Shown: positions 7,167-12,761 of the stretch, piece after piece
Layout of the letters: every line of letters begins with the position of its first letter
Numbering within the stretch: the first letter of the stretch is position 1
Assembly: GCA_049578545.1 (NCBI GenBank)
Contig: JBAUMF010000113.1
Coordinates: forward strand, 1-12,761
DNA length: 12,761 nucleotides
Source: DASQBT01 sp049578545
GTDB taxonomy: Bacteria > Pseudomonadota > Gammaproteobacteria > Burkholderiales > Thiobacillaceae
Direction: 5' to 3'
Translations under genes and position numbers: made by a program
Notes under the pieces: model-generated
The model's input: the letters and a program-made list of their open reading frames with translations, nothing else
Told to the model about the DNA's origin: nothing
Databases searched by the model: none

Positions 7167-8009
7167 ATGTCTCTCCACCGTCGCCTGATCCCGCTCGCCA
7201 CCTTGCTGGTCGCTGCCATGGCCGCCGGCCACGCCTCGGCCGCTGACAAACCCCTGTGGGAACTGGGCATCGGCATGAGTGCCCTGTCCTTCCCGGACTA
7301 CCGCGGGTCGGACCAATCCAGCCTCTACGCCATCCCGTTTCCTTACCTCGTCTATCGCGGCACTTTCCTGAAGGCGGACCGGAACGGCATTCGCGGCACC
7401 TTCTTCAACAGCGACCGCATCGAACTCAATCTCAGTGTCGGCGCCTCACCGCCGGTGAACAGCGACGACAACAAGGCCCGGCAGGGCATGCCCGATCTGG
7501 AACCGACGGTGGAGATCGGCCCCTCGCTCGATCTCAACCTGTGGCGCACCCACGACCGTCGCTACAAGCTCGACCTGCGCCTGCCCGTGCGCACTGCGGT
7601 CACCGTCAAGGGTGGAAAGGACAACATCGGCTGGGTGTTCTCGCCGCGCCTCAATCTCGACATCATCCATGTCGCGGGGCTTGGTGGATGGAATCTGGGG
7701 CTGCTCGCCGGCCCGATGTACGGTTCGGAACGCAACCATGAGTACTTCTATTCGGTGGCGCCGCAATACGCCACCGCCGCCCGTCCGTCCTTTGATGCCA
7801 AGGGCGGCTACGCCGGCAGCCAGTTCCTGATGTCGGTATCGAAGCGCTACCCGAAATACTGGGCAGGAGCCTTCGCACGCTGGGACAGCCTCAAGGGCGC
7901 CGCCTTCATCGACAGCCCGCTGGTCAGGCGCGACAACTACTTCGCCGCCGGTGTTGGCATCGCCTGGATCCTCGGGGAATCATCCACCCGCGTCGAGGCG
8001 GCCGAGTGA
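7167..8009 (+). CDS. MipA/OmpV family outer-membrane protein
   Basis: A 280-residue protein with a signal peptide (MSLHRR basic start, hydrophobic core, cleavage after ASA at ~25), followed by the MipA/OmpV signature: FPDYRGSD, IPFPYLVYRG, LKADRNGIRG, then an NLSVGASPPV strand and ARQGMPDL. Alternating polar/apolar strands to the end fit a beta-barrel in the outer membrane. It ends in a short polar tail (VEAAE), not the usual terminal aromatic residue. Family members include MltA-interacting protein and OmpV; their roles are scaffolding or uptake. Within a pigment operon it might help place or export the product, which is inference. ATG 7167 was chosen because it starts the signal peptide, 26 nt after the chorismatase stop; this is the only real gap in the operon. 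The stop overlaps the next start (GTGA at 8006-8009). Confidence 0.88.
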   Translation: MSLHRRLIPLATLLVAAMAAGHASAADKPLWELGIGMSALSFPDYRGSDQSSLYAIPFPYLVYRGTFLKADRNGIRGTFFNSDRIELNLSVGASPPVNSDDNKARQGMPDLEPTVEIGPSLDLNLWRTHDRRYKLDLRLPVRTAVTVKGGKDNIGWVFSPRLNLDIIHVAGLGGWNLGLLAGPMYGSERNHEYFYSVAPQYATAARPSFDAKGGYAGSQFLMSVSKRYPKYWAGAFARWDSLKGAAFIDSPLVRRDNYFAAGVGIAWILGESSTRVEAAE

Positions 8010-8836
8010 GCGCAACCCGGGCTTCGATGCCCAGCCTGCCGCGACGCTGGCTGCATCGGCTCTACGAATATTCTGCGCTGTGGTTCGGACTGGTTCTGCT
8101 TGGCGCGATTTCCCTGACCTGGTCGCTGCTCGCTGTACCCCTCCATTACGTCCTGCCGAAGCGTTGGGCCGTCCCGCTCGGGCGTCGGGCCAACACCACC
8201 GGTTTTCGCATCTATCTCGGCGCGCTTGCCCTGGTCGGGGCCTGCCGCTTCGACCTCGCCGAGCTCGATTCCCTGCGCGCCGAAGGCCCGCTGATCATCG
8301 CCCCCAACCACCCTTGCCTGCTCGATGCCCTGATGGTCATCTCGCACCTGCCCAACATGGCTTGCATCATGAAGGTCGATATCGTCGACAACGTCTTCCT
8401 CGGCGCCGGCGCCCGCCTGGCCGGCTACATCCGCAACGACGCGCAGTTGAGCATGATCAAGCAGGCCGTGGCCGAGCTGAAAAACGGTAACCACCTGCTG
8501 ATCTTCCCCGAAGGCACGCGCACCACCCGCTGGCCGGTCAATGCCTGCAAGGGCACCACCGGGCTCATCGCCAGCCGGGCCCGTGTGCCGATCCAGACTG
8601 TGTTCATCGAAACCGATTCGGCCTACCTCAGCAAGGGCTGGCCGCTGTTCCGCCGGCCCGCGATGCCGATCACCTATCGCATCCGGCTCGGTCGCCGCTT
8701 CGATCCGCCGGAAAAGGCCGGCGTCTTCACCGAGGAACTGGAGCGCTACTTCATCGATGAATTGCGCGATGCACCGCGTTTCCTGCCGCCCGATGCACCG
8801 CAGGCATTGGAATCCGGCGTCCCCCGGCTGACGTGA
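8006..8836 (+). CDS. Lysophospholipid-type acyltransferase (PlsC-like)
   Basis: A 276-residue membrane-associated acyltransferase. A hydrophobic segment at ~24-48 probably anchors it to the inner membrane. The catalytic NHPCLLD (N101, H102, D107) is the HX4D motif and FPEGTRT (167-173) is the acceptor/phosphate-binding motif II, so the active site looks complete. Family enzymes move acyl chains from ACP or CoA to a glycerol- or lipid-linked acceptor. Similar genes are regular members of aryl-polyene and xanthomonadin clusters, where they are thought to help attach the polyenoyl chain to its lipid anchor. That role is inference here. The GTG start at 8006 overlaps the upstream stop; ATG 8027 is a possible alternative. 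Its own stop shares one base with the next ATG (TGATG, 8834-8838). Confidence 0.88.
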   Translation: MSATRASMPSLPRRWLHRLYEYSALWFGLVLLGAISLTWSLLAVPLHYVLPKRWAVPLGRRANTTGFRIYLGALALVGACRFDLAELDSLRAEGPLIIAPNHPCLLDALMVISHLPNMACIMKVDIVDNVFLGAGARLAGYIRNDAQLSMIKQAVAELKNGNHLLIFPEGTRTTRWPVNACKGTTGLIASRARVPIQTVFIETDSAYLSKGWPLFRRPAMPITYRIRLGRRFDPPEKAGVFTEELERYFIDELRDAPRFLPPDAPQALESGVPRLT

Positions 8837-9621
8837 TGGCAGCTGATACGAATGTTTCCGCCAGCCACCTGGTGCTGATCCCCAGCTATAACCCCGGCCC
8901 CCGGGTCTACGATACGGTGCGCGCCGCCCGCGCCCAGTGGGCGCCAGTGTGGGTGGTGGTGGACGGCAGCACCGATGGCACGGCCGAAGGCCTCGAGGAC
9001 ATGGCGGCGAACGACCCTCATCTAAAGGTGCTGGTGCTGCCCGAGAACGGTGGCAAGGGCGCCGCCGTGCTGCACGGCCTGGATCTGGCCGCCCGGCAGG
9101 GGTTCACCTACACCCTGACCATGGACTCCGACGGCCAGCACCCGGCCGACCTCATCCCGACTTTTATGGCGGCCTCCATGGCGGCCCCAGGCTGCATGGT
9201 GCTGGGTGTGCCGGTGTTCGATATCAGCGCGCCACGCCTGCGCATGCAGGGCCGCAAGATTTCGAACGGCTGGGCCAACCTGGAGACCCTGTGGGTGGGC
9301 ATCGGCGATTCGCTCTACGGCTTTCGCGTCTATCCGATCGAACCGCTGCGCCAGGTGATGCGCAGCCAGCGCTGGATGCGCCGCTTCGACTTCGACCCCG
9401 AAGCCGTGGTGCGCCTCTGCTGGCGCGGCGTGCGTCCGATCAACCTGCCCGCGCCGGTGAAATACCTGAGCGCCGACGAGGGAGGCGTTTCCCACTTCAA
9501 CTACCTGCGCGACAACGCCCTGCTCACCTGGATGCATCTCCGGCTGATGCTGGGTTTTCTGCTGCGCCTGCCGTTACTCTTGCTGCGGCGCCTGAACACT
9601 CACCGGTCAAGCACACCATGA
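8836..9621 (+). CDS. Family 2 glycosyltransferase
   Basis: A 261-residue GT-A-fold glycosyltransferase. IPSYNPG (15-21) begins the nucleotide-binding half, VVDGSTDGT (41-49) is the classic GT2 nucleotide-sugar motif, NGGKGAAVLHG (~71-81) follows, and DSDGQHP (97-103) is the metal-binding DXD-type motif. The protein resembles dolichol-phosphate-mannose-synthase-like GT2 enzymes. The C-terminus is a short hydrophobic, leucine-rich and basic helix (LMLGFLLRLPLLLLRRL) that could peripherally anchor it. In this operon it probably glycosylates the lipid or glycerol anchor of the polyene; donor and acceptor are unknown. ATG 8836 is preferred over GTG 8833; either start overlaps the acyltransferase stop. 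The stop overlaps the next gene (ATGA, 9618-9621). Confidence 0.9.
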   Translation: MAADTNVSASHLVLIPSYNPGPRVYDTVRAARAQWAPVWVVVDGSTDGTAEGLEDMAANDPHLKVLVLPENGGKGAAVLHGLDLAARQGFTYTLTMDSDGQHPADLIPTFMAASMAAPGCMVLGVPVFDISAPRLRMQGRKISNGWANLETLWVGIGDSLYGFRVYPIEPLRQVMRSQRWMRRFDFDPEAVVRLCWRGVRPINLPAPVKYLSADEGGVSHFNYLRDNALLTWMHLRLMLGFLLRLPLLLLRRLNTHRSSTP

Positions 9622-10391
9622 AAAGCGCTACCGATCCATCCGCTGAAGCGGTGCATGCCCCGCATCCGCCCCTCACCGCTTATTACGCCAGCGAACAGGA
9701 GCGACGCGGTTTCGTCGGCAATCTGTTCGACCGTACCGCATCCGACTACGATCGCATCGACCGCCTGCTCGCCCTGGGCAGCGGCCCCTGGTACCGCAAC
9801 CAGGCGCTGCAGCGGGCTGGGCTGAAACCGGGCATGCGCATCGTCGACATCGGCGTCGGCACCGGTCCGGTGGCGCGCGAAGCGGTGGAACTGGTGGGCG
9901 ATCCCGCCCTGGTGGTGGGCGTCGATCCCAGCGCCGGCATGATGGCCTGCGCCTACCTGCCAGACGTCCAACTCATCGAAGGGCGGGCGGAAGCGATCCC
10001 GTTTCCCGATGCCAGCTTCGACTTCCTCAGCATGGGTTACGCGCTGCGCCATATCAGCGACCTGTCAGCCGCCTTCAGCGAATTCCATCGTGTCCTCAAG
10101 CCCGGCGGCCGCCTGTGCCTGCTCGAAATCACCAAGCCGGAACGCGCCTGGAGCCAGGCGCTGCTCAAGGTGTACATGCGCGGCGTGGTGCCGCTGCTGG
10201 CCCGCCTGTCGGGCAGCAGCGCCGAGTCGGCCAAACTGTGGCGCTACTACTGGGACACCATCGAAGCCTGCGTGCCGCCGAGCGGGGCGATTCATACGCT
10301 GGAGAATGCGCGCTTTACAGGGGTGCACCGGCACATCGAAACCCGCGCGCTGTCTGTTCTGGCCGAGTATCAGGCGGTCAAGCCGGACTAA
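9618..10391 (+). CDS. UbiE/COQ5-like SAM methyltransferase
   Basis: A 257-residue class I methyltransferase. Motif I is VDIGVGTG (76-83), the acidic loop is VVGVDPSAGMM (~105-115), EGRAEAIPFPD lies near 121-131, and HRVLKPGGRLCLLEITKP near 156-173 is the UbiE-like post-I region. The N-terminal VGNLFDRTASDYDRID is also UbiE-like. True UbiE/MenG methylates quinone precursors. Placement as the last gene of a pigment operon next to a chorismatase suggests methylation of the aryl head group (C- or O-), as reported for aryl polyenes with methylated rings. It is unlikely to be the housekeeping ubiE. It starts inside the upstream stop, so translation is probably coupled, and it is followed by a convergent gene. 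Confidence 0.87.
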   Translation: MKSATDPSAEAVHAPHPPLTAYYASEQERRGFVGNLFDRTASDYDRIDRLLALGSGPWYRNQALQRAGLKPGMRIVDIGVGTGPVAREAVELVGDPALVVGVDPSAGMMACAYLPDVQLIEGRAEAIPFPDASFDFLSMGYALRHISDLSAAFSEFHRVLKPGGRLCLLEITKPERAWSQALLKVYMRGVVPLLARLSGSSAESAKLWRYYWDTIEACVPPSGAIHTLENARFTGVHRHIETRALSVLAEYQAVKPD

Positions 10392-10414
10392 GTCGCACGC
10401 TGCCATTGGCATCC

Positions 10415-10435
10415 GCTCGCTTCGTCACTGCGAGC
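10415..10435. terminator. Candidate bidirectional hairpin between convergent operons
   Basis: GCTCGC (10415-10420) and GCGAGC (10430-10435) form a perfect 6-bp stem with a 9-nt loop, centred in the 53-nt gap between the stop codons of the two convergent operons. There is no T-run on either strand, so termination strength is uncertain; the position supports the call more than the structure. Confidence 0.35.
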
Positions 10436-10444
10436 AGATGAGAC

Positions 10445-11764
10445 TCAATGCCGCCCCGCGACAGCAACCCCAATCTGCGGCAACCACCGTCGCAGCCCCG
10501 GCGTCGTGATCACCGTGCTAAAAATAGCCATCAGTACCAGCATGGTGAAGACCTGCTGCGAGATGACGCCGAGGTCGTAGCCGACGTTGATGACGATGAG
10601 TTCCATCAGGGCGCGGGTCTTCATCATGATGCCCAGCAATTTCCCCTCGTGATGCGACATCCCCGCCCAGCGCGCCGCGACATAGCTGGCGCCGTATTTT
10701 CCGATGCTCGCCAGGGCGATGAGCAGCAGGCACCAGCCCCAGGTGGGAGTGCTGTCGAGGCTGCCGACATTGGTGCGCAGGCCGGTGTTGGTGAAGAAGA
10801 TGGGCAGGAAGAAGACCATGACAAAGTGGCCGATGCGTTCCTTCCATGCCTCGATGACTTCGTGCTCGTCGTGCAGGATGACGCCCATCATGAAGCCGCC
10901 GAAGATTGCGAAGATGCCGAGCCGGTAGGTGGCCATCGCCGAGATGAAGATGCCGGCCAGCAGGATGCCGAGCAGGTTGTGGGAGAGCTTGCCGCGCCCC
11001 GCCTTTTCGCCCGCCGGCGCCGGCCCGGCCTGGCTCATCCGGATGATGCGCTTCATCAGCGGGCGCACCCCAAACCACCAGAACAGGAAGAAGCCAGCGA
11101 CCAGCAGAACCTTGGCTGCGAACGCGGCGGCGCTGAACTCGGACAGGGTCAGCGCCGTCACCAGGGCAAGCAGCAGCCAGCCGACCACGTCATTGATGGC
11201 AGCGGCGCTGATGGCGATGACGCCGATGGGCAGACGGGTGATCTTGAACTCGATCATCATCCGGCCGAGGATGGGCAGCGCGGTGATGGAGAAGGCGGTG
11301 GCGATGAACAGCGCCGAGGCAAGCGGGGCGGCACCGGGCGACAGCAGCGGTGCAGTGAAGTAGCCGAAGCCGAAACCGAGCGCGAAGGGCACGATCATGC
11401 CGGCCGTGGCGACATAGGTGACGGCGCGGCGGTTGTTGCGCGCGGCGAGATGCGTGAAATCGAATTCCAGGCCGATCTGGAACATCAGCAGGATCAGGCC
11501 GATCTGCGACAGCATCTGCATCGGCGCCGGCGCAATCGAGCGGAACACGTAATGAAACAGGTCGGGCGCCAACAGGCCGAACAGCGAGGGGCCGAGCAGG
11601 ATGCCCACGATGATCTCACCCACCGCCGGCGACTGGCCGACACGGTGCGCCAGTTCGCCGCCGAGGCGGCCGGCCAGGACGATCACCGTCAATTGCGGCA
11701 GGGTGAAGAACAGCAGCGCCTCGGTCTGGTGGACGGCGAGTGCGTGCGCGGGGGACGGCGACAT
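10445..11764 (-). CDS. CPA2-type cation/proton antiporter (KefB/NapA-like)
   Basis: A 439-residue integral inner-membrane protein with about 11-12 hydrophobic segments. Family blocks are GEIIVGILLGPS (49-60), MFQIGLEFD (94-102), ALPILGR (162-168), AISAAAINDVVGW (184-196) with the ion-site pair N191/D192, and FFTNTGLRTN (323-332). The protein ends after the transporter domain, with no TrkA-N/RCK domain, so it lacks the nucleotide-sensing gate of KefB/KefC. Expected function is exchange of Na+ or K+ for H+; the ion cannot be read from sequence. Its ATG at 11764 overlaps the ketoreductase stop (11764-11766), which places it in the pigment operon. Why a pigment locus needs an antiporter is unknown. 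Confidence 0.88.
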   Translation of the reverse strand: MSPSPAHALAVHQTEALLFFTLPQLTVIVLAGRLGGELAHRVGQSPAVGEIIVGILLGPSLFGLLAPDLFHYVFRSIAPAPMQMLSQIGLILLMFQIGLEFDFTHLAARNNRRAVTYVATAGMIVPFALGFGFGYFTAPLLSPGAAPLASALFIATAFSITALPILGRMMIEFKITRLPIGVIAISAAAINDVVGWLLLALVTALTLSEFSAAAFAAKVLLVAGFFLFWWFGVRPLMKRIIRMSQAGPAPAGEKAGRGKLSHNLLGILLAGIFISAMATYRLGIFAIFGGFMMGVILHDEHEVIEAWKERIGHFVMVFFLPIFFTNTGLRTNVGSLDSTPTWGWCLLLIALASIGKYGASYVAARWAGMSHHEGKLLGIMMKTRALMELIVINVGYDLGVISQQVFTMLVLMAIFSTVITTPGLRRWLPQIGVAVAGRH

Positions 11765-12483
11765 CAGATCAGGCCGCCGTTGACCGAGATGATCTGGCCG
11801 GTGATGTAGCTCGCCTGCTCCGAGACAAGGAAACCGACCAGATCGGCCACCTCCTGCGGGCGCCCGGCGCGCTTCATCGGCACCATGCCCTCGATGGCCT
11901 GCGCGTCGAAGACGCCGTCGATCATGTCAGTCTGAATGATGCCTGGCGCCACGGCATTAACCGTCACGCCGCGGCTGGCGAGTTCCAGCGACAGCGACTT
12001 GGTCGCCGCGTGCAGGGCGCCCTTGGCGGCCGCGTAGTTGACCTGCCCGCGGTTGCCGGTGATCCCGGCGATGGAAGTGATGTTGACGATGCGCCCCCAA
12101 CGCCTGCGCAGCATCGGCATCGTCAGCGGCTGGGTGACGTTGAAGAAGCCGCTGAGCGCCACATCCAGCACGCGGTGCCACTGCGCCGGCGACATGCCCG
12201 GGAAGACGGCATCGTCGTGGATGCCAGCGTTGTTGACCAGCACCTGGATAGGAGTGTCGGCGACCAGCGTTTCCAGCGCCGCGCGGCTTGCCTCGGCGTC
12301 GGTGACGTCGAAGGCGATGGCTTCGGCCTGTCCGCCGTTCATTCTGATTTCGTCGGCCAGCGCCTGGGCACGGGCCAGGTTGCAGTTGGCGTGGATGTAA
12401 ACGTAACAACCGTCGGCGGACAGGCGGCGGCAGATCGCCGAACCGATGCCGCCGCTGCCGCCGGTGACCAGGGCGCGTTTCAT
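11764..12483 (-). CDS. FabG-type 3-oxoacyl-ACP reductase (SDR)
   Basis: A 239-residue classical short-chain dehydrogenase/reductase. TGGSGGIG (7-14) is the NADPH-binding motif and NNAG (84-87) the structural one. The catalytic S137 (ITSIAG), Y150 and K154 (NYAAAK) are all present, followed by PGIIQTDM (180-187). The C-terminal ASYITGQIISVNGG is typical of FabG. It would reduce the beta-keto group of a carrier-bound polyene intermediate. Sitting directly after a dehydratase, and facing a chorismatase operon, it fits the dedicated ketoreductase of an aryl-polyene cluster better than the housekeeping fabG. Both ends overlap neighbours by ATGA (12480-12483 and 11763-11766), so the three genes are probably translated together. 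Confidence 0.92.
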   Translation of the reverse strand: MKRALVTGGSGGIGSAICRRLSADGCYVYIHANCNLARAQALADEIRMNGGQAEAIAFDVTDAEASRAALETLVADTPIQVLVNNAGIHDDAVFPGMSPAQWHRVLDVALSGFFNVTQPLTMPMLRRRWGRIVNITSIAGITGNRGQVNYAAAKGALHAATKSLSLELASRGVTVNAVAPGIIQTDMIDGVFDAQAIEGMVPMKRAGRPQEVADLVGFLVSEQASYITGQIISVNGGLI

Positions 12484-12761
12484 GGCAAGTTTCCCAATTT
12501 GTCGGCGTCCAGCAACGCCGCATCCAATAGCACCGTGGCGCGGCCGCTGAGCAACTCGCGTCCGGCGACGCTCACGCGGAAGCCGTAAAGAATGGTGTTG
12601 TCGTCGCCGGACAAATGCTCTGCCTCGATGTTGAGGTCGGCGGCGATGTCGTCCAGCCGTGCGATCTGCAGGTCGACACCGCGCACGCTGGCCAGGTAGC
12701 CGGCCCGCGGCGCGCTGTCGGCGGCGGCCAGCAGCGCGCCATGGGCGGCCATGGCCTGCGC
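12480..12761 (-). CDS. Partial hotdog 3-hydroxyacyl-ACP dehydratase, cut by window edge
   Basis: The C-terminal 93 residues of a gene that enters from the right edge. The frame stays open to the last base, where AQAMAAHGALLA matches the central helix of small dehydratases in aryl-polyene/xanthomonadin clusters. It is followed by RAGYLASVRGVDLQ and the final strands GRELLSGRATVLL of the hotdog fold. An internal ATG at 12752 is not the true start. Expected role: removal of water from the 3-hydroxyacyl-ACP made by the adjacent reductase, giving the conjugated double bond. The N-terminal catalytic region is outside the window, so activity cannot be judged. The stop overlaps the reductase start. 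Confidence 0.75.
   Translation of the reverse strand, partial: AQAMAAHGALLAAADSAPRAGYLASVRGVDLQIARLDDIAADLNIEAEHLSGDDNTILYGFRVSVAGRELLSGRATVLLDAALLDADKLGNLP

Noticed and set aside
9618..10391. Assignment of the last operon gene as housekeeping ubiE
   Set aside because: It matches the UbiE fold, but the position at the end of the pigment operon, with no ubiquinone genes nearby, favours a pathway-specific methyltransferase.
10448..11809. 453-codon plus-strand open frame opposite the antiporter
   Set aside because: It is the antisense of a clear multi-span transporter; its product is a low-complexity run of Asp, Gln, Arg and His with no domain.
1..12761. CRISPR arrays, tRNA or rRNA genes
   Set aside because: No regularly spaced direct repeats, cloverleaf-like segments or rRNA-like stretches were seen on reading either strand.

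Overview
The window reads as high-GC proteobacterial chromosome. Codon use is strongly G/C-ending in the right two thirds, and the gene families (XanB2-type chorismatase, MipA/OmpV barrel, class III cyclase with HAMP) point to a betaproteobacterium, perhaps of the Rhodocyclales type. That placement is inference from family content; no marker gene is present.

Left part (1-4753): a loosely packed region of unrelated single genes. It holds a stand-alone class I SAM methyltransferase (289-909), about 1.1 kb with no convincing gene except a broken IS3-family transposase OrfA fragment (1631-1780, minus), a membrane-anchored HAMP/class III nucleotide cyclase (2006-3730), and a small secreted cysteine-rich protein (3733-4053, minus) whose 3' end almost touches that of the cyclase. 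Another ~700 bp without a recognisable gene (4054-4753) precedes the next block.

Right part (4754-12761): a compact locus best read as one end of an aryl-polyene / xanthomonadin-type pigment gene cluster. A plus-strand operon of six tightly spaced genes encodes a flavin-dependent halogenase-like enzyme, a chorismatase (expected to make hydroxybenzoate, the aryl starter), a MipA/OmpV outer-membrane protein, an HX4D lysophospholipid-type acyltransferase, a family 2 glycosyltransferase and a UbiE-like methyltransferase. Four of its five junctions are 1-4 nt overlaps. A second, minus-strand operon converges on it from the right: a partial hotdog 3-hydroxyacyl-ACP dehydratase (cut by the window edge), a FabG-type ketoreductase and a CPA2-type cation/proton antiporter, again with ATGA overlaps. 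The two operons end 53 nt apart.

Working model (inference): chorismatase supplies the hydroxybenzoate head group. Ketosynthases and carrier proteins, expected beyond the right edge, extend it with the dehydratase and reductase to a conjugated polyene. The methyltransferase and halogenase-like enzyme could decorate the head, and the acyltransferase and glycosyltransferase could attach the chain to a lipid or sugar anchor for the outer membrane. The MipA-like barrel and the antiporter are the less expected partners. No RNA genes, CRISPR arrays or complete mobile elements were seen.
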